Assembly (NCBI RefSeq): GCF_001640805.2
Contig: NC_066851.1
Span: 22,875,978 to 22,939,977, forward strand
Direction of reading: 5' to 3'
Source: Lates calcarifer
Taxonomy: Eukaryota > Chordata > Actinopteri > Centropomidae
Length of the DNA stretch: 64,000 nt
Below the pieces are notes generated by a model. That model was given only the letters and a program-made list of their open reading frames with translations, had not been told where the DNA came from and searched no databases. Shown one piece after another: positions 12,501-24,559 of the stretch. Made by a program: the position numbers and the translations under genes. Position 1 is the stretch's first letter, and every line of letters starts with the position of its first letter.

Positions 12501-13199
12501 TGAGCTAAAAATATCTGTTTTTTGTAAGTACATACATGTTACAATGAAAAGGTTTATTTTATGGTGAGTGGGATTAAAACACATTTCCATTTGATCAGCA
12601 GAACGACGCCCAGACTTTTCACTGGAGTCATAGTTTATGTGAAAATGTCAGAGTCTGATTTGTGGCAGGGCTGTCATTGTGCTGAAGTCAAAGGACTTTT
12701 GTTTACATGATTTGATTTAAGGTGTGTTCTAATTACTAATTATTAAAACCCCAGAGGTTTCCACTGAGTTTCCATTGGCAATGAAACAGCTGAATTTCTT
12801 TCATCAAAATCATCATCCTGAGGGCTGATTTCCTGGGAGAGTTGTATTGTGTTCAGGCACATAATGACACTACTAAATTTGGGCCCTGAGCTGTATTGGA
12901 GTACATTGGAGATGATGTGAAGCAACTAATTTCCTTCAACTTGGACTGATTGTTGTAGCCACTAGTGCAGCTAAAAGCGCTTCCTCCTGCTGACCTTAAT
13001 GTTCAAGCCTTTTGCTAACTAACCATCTTAGCTAGCAAGTTCTGAGAGCTGGAGCTCTCGGACAGTTGTTTGTGAGCTAAGCTAAATGTGAGTTAATTAG
13101 CTTAAAATGTAATAACTTAATTAGCCGATGAGACAGCGTTTGCCTCCCTGAGCAGCTGAAGCCTGCTGTATCTGTATAAGGTCTGTGACCTGCACTGGT
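9581..13199. other. Long noncoding stretch
   Basis: No supportable gene. Cryptic CA-rich DNA lies at about 10858-11000 with many CACACA and TGTACA units on both sides of unique sequence. The 123-codon frame at 11547-11918 (+) has no recognisable domain. The rest is AT-rich unique DNA. Confidence 0.6.
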
Positions 13200-13485
13200 T
13201 CCAGTATCTCTGTGAGATTTGACTGCGACACTGTGGAGGTCAAACAGGCCTGACAGATGTTTAATGTTCTGTGTGTGACTTACAAAGCGTGAGAACACAG
13301 AGGTTATCATTTATAAAACTGCTGCTTGGTAGTTTTTTTGCGTTGCTCCCTTCTATATTCTGACATTTGCGAACAGCCCGGTGGAGGTCAAACAGTGTAA
13401 ACGCCAACAGTGATATACTGTTGTGTGTGTATCTGATTTACTGTGTGTGAGAACGTGGAGCCTGTCATTTCACAAAACCACATGA
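13200..13485. repeat. Diverged tandem duplication, ~150-bp unit
   Basis: GTGGAGGTCAAACAG occurs at 13233 and again at 13381. Each is followed about 45-65 bases later by a TGTGTGTGA stretch, then GTGAGAAC, then a segment of the form TCATTTNNNAAAAC. Two units about 148 bases apart, both on the plus strand, explain this. Divergence is high, so the duplication is old. Confidence 0.5.
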
Positions 13486-13539
13486 CTGGCGCTAAAAAGG
13501 GGAGGAGGAGGGGGATGTGTGTGCAGAGGGGAGGGGGGT

Positions 13540-14110
13540 TAAGACCGCATTTGGATATGTTAAGAAGTCCTTGAAGGGTGGTTATAATTGTCAGATATAC
13601 CAGTCTGACTCATTGTTTACGGCTCGCGACAAGGGCCTGTGTGTACTGTAGCCTTCCATTCATCAAGCTACCATTACTGATTAGGCCTGTGCTGAGTTAT
13701 GGTGGGAACCAGTAACATTTCCTCCCTCATGTAGACCTGGGTTCCTGCTGATAACAAACAACCGCACAAAGCCCTCGTGTGTGTACGTGCACCACGGGCT
13801 GTGTTGTGTTGCATCGCGGGGGAGAATGGTGCATTTGAAGGCCCTATTGCATTCATATTGGTAGCCGAGTATTAATAGATTTATGAGACATGGAGGACCC
13901 TTATATAAACCAGGAAATACACATCAGAAGGAGGTTCCCTCCCAGTGCCACTTATTCTATTTTCTATTGAATCACAGTTCCATGTCAACACGTGGGCGAA
14001 CTTGAAGTGTGTACTTGTTAACTCCAATTGTGGCTTTGATGCATAGACTATTGTTAAACTCCATATTTCATTCTGTTCCCCACACATCTTTTTAAGAAAT
14101 CGTTTCAAAG
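13540..14110. promoter_or_regulatory. Candidate conserved noncoding element
   Basis: About 570 bases with no simple repeat, elevated CpG and many short AT-core motifs (for example CTGATTAGGCC near 13678 and GAGTATTAATAGATTTATGA near 13868). Composition contrasts with the AT-rich flanks. Open frames on the minus strand within it have no recognisable domain. Called on texture only. Confidence 0.3.
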
Positions 14111-14394
14111 GACATTTTCAGTGACCAAATGTTTTTTTCTTTGCTAACGATGAGACCAGAAAAGAAAATGAGTGTCAGAAATGTTCATGTTCGTGAGACC
14201 CACCATCACTCAAACCCTCAAACAACGATGATAATACAGTTTCACTGACCAGAGTTGTCTTTTTATATCGTAGCTGAGACACGAAAAATAATGTGCAACT
14301 AAGGCCTTTGGACAGACCTGAACCAGGAGGGTTGTGTTTACAAGGTCAGTGACAATATTAGTTAGTCAGTCAGTCCACTACTTTGGTCCATATA

Positions 14395-14545
14395 GAAATA
14401 TCTCGACTGTTCCTAGATGCACTTTATTTGTTTATATTTATTACATTTTTCTTTATTGCTGCATTTTATCTATTCTTATTTTTTGGTCACTGCATTGACC
14501 TGCTTTTTCTCCACAGGGAGCAATAAAGTTTCCTCCTAGAGGACA
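14395..14545 (+). mobile_element. Probable LINE-type 3' end
   Basis: An ATGCACTTTATTTG start, a long T-rich run with TTTATT repeats, then CTCCACAGGGAGCAATAAAG and a short tail. This is the usual plan of 3' ends of fish non-LTR elements (T-rich UTR, GGGAGCAATAAAG terminus). It is more degenerate than the copy at 8050-8232 and shows no coding part. Confidence 0.4.
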
Positions 14546-15590
14546 TTTCTGTAAGTGAGAGTATGTTTGTTTCTCAATCTGCCAAGTTAAATAATCTTTA
14601 AACTATATAATGCATTAATGAAGACAAATGGACCTGTGTGTGAGAGCTCCTCTCTAAATCTGCTGTGTTTGGTTTGGTCTCCAAGCACCGAGATCATGTT
14701 TGACGGCGGCTTAGAACGAAAAAAAAAATCCTTGCACTTAAGGTGCTCTGGAGAGGTTGAGCCCTGTTTATTCACCTGTGTTGTGTTGTGCCTTTTCAGT
14801 ACAACAATCGCTGCAGTGTCTGCCTGAAACATTAGCTAAGATCTTCTGTAAGCCAGATTAATTGACCATGAAAGACCTCCAGTGGAGGAGCTGATCTGTA
14901 CTGTACTGAACCTGTGGGGGGTGCATGTTTAGCTTTTGGCAAAAATCATAAACAACAAACCTTTTTCATGCTGGTTTGATCCCTTATACCTTGGTACTTC
15001 TGAAAAACAATCTAGTAAATATCTAGTATGTAAGAAATCTAAGACCTTTACTATACATAATAAACTACAGTTGGCTACATTAGCTGTTTTGAGTCCCGAC
15101 ATTCCTGTAAACCAGACACAGTAACTCTGTCTATTGGTCTGTGAATCTAGTGGTTACATCTACTTTTGTTTCTGGGTGCGAGATCATCGATGGTTTATGG
15201 AAGTGAAGCCATGGGAGTGAAGTAACCAGCTTGTGGCTTCTGGTTTGTTTAGAATATTGTCAAGAAGCAGTGAATTTGTGAGGTGGCTTTCTGTTTCTGT
15301 CCTGTCTGGGCTCGTAGCTGGTACTGACAGTCCATACTTGTATGGGAAATAGGATAACCCATATTTTTAGAATATGCCAGCCAAATAGTGACAGTTTTGC
15401 TAATGTTGCAACTATTTCATCATTCCTGCTGTTTTGCTCATGCATGCCTGAAGTCAATTATAGTTCAGTCATGTATCAGTCTTATTGCACAATCGTGAAT
15501 TGTCACCAAGCTTGAAAGAAAAACAGAGAGTTAAGTTTCTGGACATATTCCTCAGGGCTGTCCTGATATATCATGGTCGTTAGATTCTTG
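14546..15590. other. Noncoding stretch, no gene seen
   Basis: Short open frames on both strands overlap one another (14587-14832 minus, 14618-14827 plus). None is recognisable. Sequence is unique and AT-leaning. Confidence 0.6.
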
Positions 15591-15685
15591 ATGTAGACGT
15601 TGACCTTTGACCAAAATCTGCTTCATCTAGTTGAACCTTGAGTCCAAGTGAATGTTCGTACTAAATTTGAAGAAATTCAAGAGTG
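15550..15685 (+). repeat. Copy of a widespread teleost interspersed repeat
   Basis: Contains TGACCTTTGACCAAAATCTG followed by TTGAGTCCAAGTGAATGTTC and CTAAATTTGAAGAAATTC. This series is characteristic of a repeat found in great numbers in teleost genomes (TTTGACCACCAAAATC, then CTTGAGTCCAAGTG, then AATTTGAAGAAATTCC). The preceding TGTCCTGATATATCATGGTC probably belongs to it. The embedded TGACCTTTGACC is repeat-derived. Confidence 0.75.
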
Positions 15686-15779
15686 CAAAACTCTGTTAGA
15701 CCTAAGAAACCTACAGCTAAGACTGAAAGATGTAAAAGCTCTCAAGCAGAAGATCATTATTTCTTTGATTTATGTTATG

Positions 15780-16010
15780 TTTCTTCTCCACACTACAGCT
15801 GTGTGAGAAAGGCGAAGTGGTTGTGGCTGGTAGCAGCTAACAACAGGACAGGCCTGATTAGCGAGACACAGAGGAGCGCTGGCTCTGCATTCCCAGCTGC
15901 CTCTGTCCTGAGCACACTGTCAGCAGCACATCAGCAAACCCCCAAACCCCACCCTTCCAAAATCACCCTCCAGAGAGGTGACACACATCCACTGTCCTCC
16001 AGACCTGGGT
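15780..16010. promoter_or_regulatory. Candidate conserved noncoding element
   Basis: A short high-complexity block beginning around GTGTGAGAAAGGCGAAGTGG and containing GGCCTGATTAGCGAGAC (homeodomain-type ATTAG core), ending in a C-rich, A-rich run (AAACCCCCAAACCCCACCC type). No repeats are visible. The open frame across it is not recognisable. Confidence 0.3.
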
Positions 16011-18054
16011 AGTAGCTGTTGCACCATGCTAGTGGGTACAACATGTTCCCACTCTGCTGAAGTGCTCTTGAGCAAGAGTCTGTGGTTATGGAGGGGTGGA
16101 GACCAGAATCATTAAAACACTTTCTAACTCAGGATTATCATTAGCTGGATTCTTCCCATGCTTTTTAATAAGATCTTTGATGATTTAAATCCTTTGTAAG
16201 TCTGTCATGAAGACACTGGATCCTTAATGATGCTAATTACAGGTGATTCAGACTCCTTAGTAATTGAAAGCTGTTGACTAATTGTGTTTATGTCATGCTA
16301 TCAGACTTGAATGCACAGTTTCAGGATTAAATGAAGCAGCGGTGGAATGTAGCTGAAGGTTTGATGCCTTTTTGGCACAACTCAGCAGTTGGCTTTGCCA
16401 GATCAGTATGTAAAGCTGTCTCCATGTGCAGTGCCAGGATCTCAGGTATTCCCATAGAGCAGACATAACTTAATAATAATAATCATTATGATGGAGCCTG
16501 ATGACAGAAGCTGTTGTTTCTGTTGCCAGGAAGATGCAGCTGTCAGTCAGATCTAATCAAACCACACCCACATGCTCATACAAAAAGCTGATGGGTTTCA
16601 AGTGGTAAACTAACCTGGTTCCAGACCTCGCACTGCCCATATCTCTGATTTGTTGTAGGCACAATCAAGAATGGGGTTGTGGTCATCTTACCTGGATAAC
16701 TAGCTACCCAGCTGTGTGCATAGTGACAGAAAAATGGCAGCAAATGTGAATGAGATCACTGTGTTCTCCTTGCAAATGCAACCACAGCTAAAAATGACAT
16801 CAACAGAACAGATTTTCTAACTTTCAGCTTTGTTTTGTATCTTCTTTAACTTTGTTATGTTGGGAACTGTTGAGCATTACCATCACTGACTATCACTATG
16901 TTTAAATAGAGGTGCAGAAAAGAAAAGTTAGCATTTTCAAATATTGATTTCTGACTGCTTTCTGGTTACTAGCAGAAGCTATAAACTCTGTGCTAGTAAA
17001 TTATTGTGTGCCCATGCTGATTTTCTTTCTTACTTTTGTACAACTGATCTTGAACCTTCACTTTTGCAGAATCGTAACATAAAATAACTTTAAACCCATA
17101 TTCATTAGTCTGACCTCAAACAAGAAGAAGAACCTCTCTTTCAAAAAAAATGTATTTTGGAAGCTGATTCATGTCTCTCACATGTGACTGACTGGATCTC
17201 CAATCCAACTCCCGTCCATCTTCTCCAACATTTACTCATCCATTCTACAAACCTGACAACTTTATTGCCCATTACACTGACAACATATGGGACTTTGTCT
17301 CTGGCACAACAACATGGCGGTTATAAATAGATTTGAAAGCAGGGACTGACAGATTTACAGTACATGACATAAATAACATTAGATCCTTACAACCCCCCAG
17401 ACACCATATGAACGAACAGGTGTCCTCTGTATTGTTCAGATTGTGCATTCAACAACACATTGTCCTCTGCTTACATATCCATGTTCATGAGCTCAGTATG
17501 CACAAAGTAATACACATTGAAAAATAACAAAATACTGGAATACAGGCTAATTTATGACCTTACAGTTGCCTCAGTGCCGCTTGAGACCAACAAAATAAAT
17601 CTCAAACAAGTACTGGGATTGCCCAGTTTCCTTGGCAGCAGTAATAACTAACACATAAATAATTCTCTGTATGTTTATGTTGATCTGTAATATGCAGGCT
17701 TCTTTTATTTGAGGAATCATTCACTGTTATTCTTAGGAAGTCAGGTGTATCTGCTCTGATATCTGTCTTCATGCTTTCATTGTGCCCATCACTCTAGGAA
17801 TCTGTGAGCATGGAGACGAACAAATGAAACCTTGGCTCAGATCATCTCCATTTCCTGCCCTTTTGAACTGCCAAGAGTTTAGGTTGTGTTTGCTGCTGGA
17901 GTTATGGCTCAGGATGATATGGATAGTGTCAGAAACATACAGTAGATTAATGTGGTTGTAGTGTTTTTAATGTCACCGATTTGTCCCTGAAATGTGGGTT
18001 TGCCGCCATTGCTTTTTTGTCAGGTTCTGATGACAGAAAATCTAAATTTAGGCA
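16011..18054. other. Noncoding stretch, no gene seen
   Basis: AT-rich unique DNA. A 64-codon frame at 17333-17527 is unremarkable. No repeat family recognised. Confidence 0.6.
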
Positions 18055-18345
18055 ACAGGTGTGGTCTGGAAGAAGCAAAGGCAGAGTGAGAAATCAGCAA
18101 CCAATACAGTTGAGAAGTAATAATAATAACTAGATTGCTGGTCATCTGCAAATGAAAAGAATGAAAAGAAGAGTCAAAAATGACACCAAGGTTATGGACC
18201 TCTTTTTTAACACTAAGAGATAAATCACTCAGGCTAGAGAGACTGTTATTAACACTAGTTCTTAGAGCCAGAAGGGGTAAATAAAAAGGGGATCAAGAAT
18301 AGACCCTTGGGAACCCCACAAAAAAGAAACGAGCATGAGAAGAGG
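18055..18345. mobile_element. Old transposable-element fragment
   Basis: The segment contains GCTGGTCATCTGCAAATG, then AATGACACCAAGGTTATGG, then GGATCAAGAATAGACCCTTG and GGAACCCCACA. These phrases occur together in an abundant teleost repeat (TCATCTGCATAAC, ATGACACCCAGGTTAC, and ATTGACCCTTGGGGAACCCCA). Spacing and order are partly scrambled, which suggests an old, indel-ridden copy. The class of element is not certain to me. Confidence 0.5.
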
Positions 18346-19264
18346 ATTAACATTGGAAGCCAACCACAGAGATATCCTGCTGAACGAACATGACTGCTGT
18401 GAGTAATGTCTTAAAAATAAACATCCGTCCTCTGTGTTGTCTTAATTTTAAATCTCCCAAGTAATTGGAATACTTCATAATAGATTGCACACAAGAGAAA
18501 ACAGCTGTCCACTGCTGCTGTGCAGTCAGCATCCATTGTCACCGAGTTTGGAGGAGGATTTAGGCTCCGATGATCCTCAGACGTTGTGGATAGATAGATT
18601 GGTGCTTCCTTGTTTTGACTCCACTTTTCTCACCTGTCCAGCTGAATTACAGGAGTTAACAGCCCAGACTTCATAGAAACTGTGTCAGACATGTTTGGTA
18701 TGAACGTGCCATTACGCCCACTCACACCTGGCAGCTGCTGGCAGTCTCTAAAGGTTCAGTGCCTTGTTTTAAAGGCTCCTCAGTATTTGTTTAGAGCTGT
18801 TTCTCCTAGAAACAAGATTAAAGAAGGGAGAAGGAAGGGTCGCTTAATGGTTCGATGAGTAGGAAAATTATGTGAATCGCATGCTGTGACCTTTACAGTC
18901 GCCAGATCTCAACTCAATTTTGGACAAATGAGTGAATATCTCTTGGAAAAATGGTGTTGGTGGAGCATTGAAGTTGTTCTGGTGGCTCATGGTGGCCCAG
19001 AACCTTACTGAGAGGCTTTATGTTAGGTTTTTCCTTTAATCTTTACTCACACTACTCTAAAGTTTGTATCTTGCCTCACTGTGAAAGAGTACAGCTTGGA
19101 TTCATAGCAGTTGCAGTGGATTCCAATAGCAACAAACAAAAGCCAGCAACAAGTCCTCCAACCTGAATGACCATATTGGCTGGATCCAACCCATAGGAGA
19201 AACCAGTGGCCGCCATACTGAGCCTGTTTTGTCATGACAATGATAATACAACCAGCAACAGGTG
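18346..19264. other. Noncoding stretch, no gene seen
   Basis: Unique sequence; two short opposing open frames near 18347-18676 and a minus-strand frame at 19047-19235 have no recognisable features. Confidence 0.6.
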
Positions 19265-19600
19265 TACAAATCCTACAATGTCATGGTTACATTAATAAAC
19301 ACATGTTTAAGGTTTGTGGATTAAGCACAAACTACTTGGTTAGGTCTAGAAAAACATTGCGGTTTGGGTTACAGTAAGTTCTTTGTTAAGCATAGAGGAC
19401 CTGAAGAACAAACCGTGTTCTCCTGTGTGAAAGTGTTTCATAAACCCCAACCTCCTCCTCATGTTCTTTTCACTCTACATTCTCCTTCGTAATCACTACG
19501 GCTACTAGACGTCACCTAACAATAAAACAAATCTATGGGTTATAATAAGCTGCTCGTACAGACGAACTGTAGGGTCATTTTGTACAATAGTCTCCAGCCG
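19265..19600. mobile_element. Copy of a teleost CTTGGTTAGG-type repeat
   Basis: Reads ACTACTTGGTTAGGTCTAGA, CATTGCGGTTTGGGTTACAG, TCTCCTGTGTGAAAGTG, CTACGGCTACTAGACGTCAC and ACAATAAAACAAATCTATGG, then GGGTTATAATAAGCTGCTCG. This ordered set is the wording of a well-spread percomorph interspersed repeat of a few hundred bases. It is a noncoding copy; terminal repeats are not evident. The family name is not assigned. Confidence 0.7.
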
Positions 19601-22594
19601 AGAGTCGTGGCAAAAAGAACATCAACATGTCCACAGAAACCTTAAACCACGTCTGCAGCATAATCCCATTGATCCATTTGTTCAGTACAAACACTATAGT
19701 TTCTCCAGAGTTCAGTTAATGCACTATTCAGATAATAAGATGCTATGATAAAACTTCATTCTAAAAGAGACTTGTTTACTCAAGATGTTCTCTAGTATTT
19801 CTAGTAGAATAGAAATGAAAGTGTAAAATCAGTGACCATGCAGGATGCTGGTTAGAATATTTGAATTAGAACTGTGTTCATCATCGATTAATCTGCAGAT
19901 TATTTTCTCAGTTAATTAATTAATGCTGTAAAAGCAACTGATTGTTGCAGCTGCAGTTAATATCCATGCTACTGTGCATGAAGGTGCATCTGCCTCCCAA
20001 CGTTTCAAATGCTACAAATCAAGCATTTAAATCAGAGTATGAATGGAAAATGAAGTGTCAAGCTGTCGGTCCCTCATAGTTCAGAAGATCTTCCAGCTGT
20101 AGTATATTTAGCAGTTTACTGGCAAAGTGACAGTTGTTTGGAACATGCTGAACATACTGTATGTAACAGTGGCTGAGAAGTGGATTATGCCGTAGGTGTG
20201 ATTTGAGAAGTTTCTATGTTTTGACCATTGCACTGGTGAAGCTGACAACAGCTGCTGCCTCCACAAAGGAGCAAGCTGCGGTCCAAATTCTTCAAATATT
20301 TTCAGATTTGATTCTTACTAGTGAAATTTTACAGGGGTTTATTCCTCTTAACTGTTGAGGAAGTTTACAGCAGCAGTTGCTGCGGCAGACGGACTAATCA
20401 GACGAAGAGGCCATGCCAGGCAAAGTCAGGAGCCTTGAAGGAGTGTAATCTAATCTGTGGCTGGGTGGAAAGGATGTTCTGCCAGTCAGCCACTCTCTTA
20501 TTAGGACATGTGGGACCAGCTGTTTATGTATGTTTGTTCCTTCGCCCCACTGAATGCATGAAGACAGCGATTCAATGCTTGTTTGGCTACAGACGGTGCA
20601 GAGCTAAACACTAAGTAATGCACAAATACACAAAGGTACACACATGCATGCAAGCAATTCCCGGCATGCTGGCAAACCTTTAAACAACACCTGAACACAA
20701 CCACGTACACAGGTGGAAATACAGCCACAGAGGCACATCATCCCGTAAACACACTTTTATAGCACGTATGGCAGCGTCATAGTAACCATCTCTGTTTCTC
20801 TTGGTCGCGGTTCATTGCTTCTGTTGCCTTCTCGCTGGTTGTCAGGCCTCCAGGCTGCTGTTGATGATAGCAGGGCAGGTTGGTTTCGGCTGGCCTTTAG
20901 CAGGTTAGCTGCTACAGTGTGCATGTTAGCACTTGCTGACCTGACTTCACATGTTAGCTATTCATCCAGGCTCAATGGCAGAAAGCTCACATCTGAATAA
21001 TTTTTTTCCCTCTTCCTTCCTGAAAAAGTTTTCACCCGTGTGTTTTTTTTAATCGCATAAGTGGAGGTTAACAATCAAACTCTTGAGATATAAATAACTT
21101 CTCAGAACCAATGGCCACTATGTTATTTTATGACAGCAGAGATATGGGTACAACAATGGAGCAGGAACAAGTCAAACCTGGAAAGAGTACAGGGGTTTTT
21201 ATTTATTTAACACATTTTTCCCGCAGTATTTTCTTTCATAGCTGAAACATGAGCGAATCAGTGGTGTCAGAGGTTAAAAAGAAACGAGTAATATCCAACA
21301 ATAGCTGCCAGTGTTGGTAAATTTGAGGGATCACAAGTTGATTAAAGTATAATTAATGTGTATTTCTCACACAGAAGTAAGTTGATTTTCTCCTCTGACT
21401 TTGCTCTTTTGGCTTTTTGCTGTGAAATAGTGCCATTGGAAATGTTTACCTCTTCACTGCTCTAAAAATACGAGGTTAAACTCAGAGGGAAGAGTCACTC
21501 GTCAATACTAGAAAATGAGATAGAACAATTTCAGACCCATTTCCAGAGCCTTAAGCAGCACACTGATGGCATCATGTTTTAGTACATTAACTGTAAATAC
21601 TTTGCGTTGTTGCCAGTCATTTTGGTATTCCACAGGTTGATACCATATAATTTAAAGTGGTGAAGTGTGCCTGGGATCGGTGAGCCATGACAGCCTGTTT
21701 TTCTCTTTATGTTTTCTACTGTTATTGTGATGTGGTGCTGCAGTGAGCTTGGACTGCTTTCAGATCTTTCCTTGGCGATGCCTTCAAAGACCCACTGTCA
21801 TCCAAGAACTGATTGTCAGCTGCCCAAAACCATTGTACTGAAAAATTTTGTTGTTGGAAAATCACACACAGAAGACAAACGGTTCCTGTTCGGATGCCTA
21901 AAATCACAGGTGTCCTTGAATGCACCAGTAAGGATATTTGTCCCTGTTTGAGACTAAACTCATTCTAGTAACAACAAATTAAAGATGACAGTACTTTCAT
22001 ATTTATGGTTTGCCTGTTTCTAACAAGTTGATTTCAGTGCCATAGTGAGGTGAGTGGAAAACAGTGGCTGCCTCAAACATAATAAATCAATATAACAATT
22101 TTCAAACGCATCCAAAAGCTATTCACATGGTGCGATGAATTCTTGTTTGTGGCTCTGAAAACAGCTCACATGTTGTAAAATCATTGAGCATAGCTGAACA
22201 CACAATACATCACTTTCTAAGTGTTTTGTACAGCAACAAAAAGGGCTCAAATTTAAAGACCTTTTTTGTTGCTGTATAAAAACAGTAGTGTTTATGCTGC
22301 TGCACACTGACAGCATAATCACATCTGTGCACATAAAGCACACACACTTGCATTTACGAGTTTATGTATGCAAAAATACTGCACGTACACATGCAGACAC
22401 ACTGTGACACACACACACACACACCTAACACACTGTACACATTTTCCAGAGAGTTCCCCTCTGACACCGGCTGAAAATAGCTCCATCGTCGGTGTGTGAA
22501 GTGTCCGGGCTCTCACAGCTGATTGTGTGGCCCGGAGAGAAACAGCGTGAGGCTGTGGGATGTGACAAGAGCGCCGCCGTGGGTGGAAACTTCT
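19601..22594. other. Long noncoding stretch
   Basis: No supportable gene. A moderately complex patch at about 20380-20560, with CAGACGAAGAGGCCATGCC, could be a small regulatory element. A (CA)9 tract lies at 22407-22424. Open frames of 60-97 codons here overlap on both strands and are not recognisable. Confidence 0.55.
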
Positions 22595-23047
22595 CTTAAA
22601 GGAAAATTCCACCCACTAATCCTCTTAGATATCATCAAGTGTTGAGGCTCACTCACTTGGAGCTCACTCTCGGCTGTAGGCTGCTGTACGTGGGTAAAGT
22701 TACAGCTGCTCTGTAACTAAGCATTGAAAACAGTACTTGCAGCTTGTAAATACTTCTTCTTGAATGTTTAATTGCTTTAAAATCTATTAGCAAAAGAAGA
22801 TTATTTAGAAGATTAAATAGTTTAAAACTGCAACTTTAAGAATATTCTTGATTTTGTCTTGGATTTTAAGAAACTGACACCAAGACCTGATGTTAAATGT
22901 TGATGTCTCAGTTCACTTAAACATTTTCTGGCATCAGATGAAAATGCATGTGACAACAGGTTGACTGTGATTGGCCAATTCTACGTCATCCCCATTCACC
23001 ATTTTAACCAATGATTGTAATGATTTAGGGCGGAGTTTCCCTTTAAG
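22595..23047. mobile_element. Non-autonomous TIR element (MITE-like), 453 bp
   Basis: The left end CTTAAAGGAAAATTCCACCC (22595-22614) is matched in 17 of 20 positions by the reverse complement of the right end (23028-23047). TTAAAGGNNANNTCCACCC-type termini are known from many fish nonautonomous DNA elements. The interior has no open frame of note and is AT-rich. All three TIR mismatches are transitions, as expected for an old copy. A target-site duplication is not clear. Confidence 0.6.
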
Positions 23048-23133
23048 AAACAGCAGTTACACACACTGTTAAATGCTGAAGTCCAAACACACACACAAGG
23101 TGTGAACTTCACTATCCTTTTTATCAGCTCCAG

Positions 23134-23136
<3 letters not shown>

Positions 23137-23174
<38 letters not shown>
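23137..23174. repeat. (TG)19 microsatellite
   Basis: Uninterrupted TG tract of 38 bases, 90 bases downstream of the TIR element. Confidence 0.95.
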
Positions 23175-23175
<1 letters not shown>

Positions 23176-23362
23176 TCATGTATGAGCTTGTGATTGTGAG
23201 TGTTTTTATTTTCAGAATGCATCTATTATGAAACCTTGTGGGGGTGTGAAGCATCTCTGCACAACACAGAACACCACAGTGCATCATCGCCACTCAGTTT
23301 AACAGTCGCAGTTAGCAGCAGTATTACTAGCGTTGATACTAAAGCGTGAGAATGGTCCTTCA

Positions 23363-23367
<5 letters not shown>

Positions 23368-23402
<35 letters not shown>
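23368..23402. repeat. (TG)17 microsatellite
   Basis: Uninterrupted TG tract of 35 bases. It yields a Cys-Val run in an open frame, which is an artefact. Confidence 0.95.
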
Positions 23403-23403
<1 letters not shown>

Positions 23404-23454
23404 GTCGTCCATGATCCAAACTCCCCTCAGCCTTTCATTTTCCTGTTCTCACGC

Positions 23455-23610
23455 CTGTCAGGACTTCCTGTTCCCGCCCAGCCGGCCCCGCCCTCTGCGT
23501 TGCTGACAGGCCGCCCGCTCGCTGTCACTGCAACGTACACTTCCTCCCCTTTAATCGAACCGACCCCTTTAATTGGGCTGCGTCTTCAAGAGCTTGTTTT
23601 ACATTATAGC
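23455..23610. promoter_or_regulatory. GC-rich CpG patch, candidate regulatory element
   Basis: About 90 bases of strong GC content (GCCCAGCCGGCCCCGCCC at about 23476, then ACAGGCCGCCCGCTCGCTG) hold roughly ten CpGs. Two TTTAAT cores follow (CCTTTAATCG and CTTTAATTGGG). It could be a small promoter or enhancer; there is no supporting exon. Confidence 0.35.
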
Positions 23611-24343
23611 CTCTGAAGCGTGTTTTATGTATGTCTGGGCGGTGGCTTTTGTTGTGAAAGGCGGTGCATGTGTTTGTATATAGTGTGGTGAGTAAAACAA
23701 AGGAGAGTTTGACTGTGGGTAACCAAGACACTGTAGCAGGTATAATTAACTACAGACGTGTTTGTGAGTGCAGTCAGTTCTGATGTTTGATAAGTGTTCA
23801 GTTTGTGATGCAGCACTTAATCCTGCTTTAATTGAATCAGTAAAAACTACACATTATTACAACTATTATTTATCTAGCTAATCTTTTTATATTATATAAG
23901 TGTTCATGTAAATCTATAATCTCATCAAACGGTTTGCTCTGCACATAACGCACTTTGAAAATCTTAATTCTGTAAAAAGTCACTATGTCACCAGTATAAA
24001 AAATACTTGCAGTAACATCAGACTGTAACATCATCAAAATGTCATGTGCTCTTCTTTTATCGTCAAAAGTCAAACATGAGAAAATTGGAAAATTGTGCAA
24101 AGATAATAAGTATTGATAATTAAAAAGAAAATATTACATTACTGCTGCTAGTGTTGCTAAAGATTTCAAACCAGAGAAAAGAAGCTTTCACTTGTAGAAG
24201 CTGTGATATGATCTGGAGAATGATTCGCAGTGATCTGAAGTCTTCAAAGTCTTAAAAAGAGGATTTAAACATCCTCTAACTTCATTTAAACTGTTATCTG
24301 TGCTATAACATTAGGACATGACAGAAAAGAATCTGCTTTTAAC
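23611..24343. other. Noncoding stretch, no gene seen
   Basis: AT-rich, unique; no supportable exon or repeat. Confidence 0.6.
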
Positions 24344-24535
24344 AGATTGTGTCATTACACATTCATAACCGTGTCTTCGTTTGTTTTTTATTGCAACACT
24401 AACTGCACAGAACTTTGGTTGCTGCTGTCGTCATTTTTTTTATCACCTCTTTCTCTCCCGTTTTTCCTGTGAGAAACTGACTGCATGACTCATTGTTGTG
24501 AAGGTGTGTGTGAGAGATGAGGCGTGCATGACTGC
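24344..24535 (+). repeat. Duplicated module, copy A
   Basis: Begins AGATTGTGTCATTACACATT and continues through TATTGCAACACTAAC, a TATCACCTCTTTCT stretch, CCTGTGAGAAACTGACTGC, ATGACTCATTGTTGTGAAGG and TGTGTGTGAGAGATGAGG. The same ordered blocks occur at 28484-28690. Identity is high at the ends with indels between. Whether this is a segmental duplication or two copies of an unrecognised repeat is open. Confidence 0.65.
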
Positions 24536-24559
24536 ATGATTTTCAGTGCGTTTGACACT

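Noticed and set aside
15601..15613. TGACCTTTGACC DR1-like word as a receptor site
   Set aside because: It is part of the consensus of a high-copy teleost repeat, so its presence is explained by the repeat.
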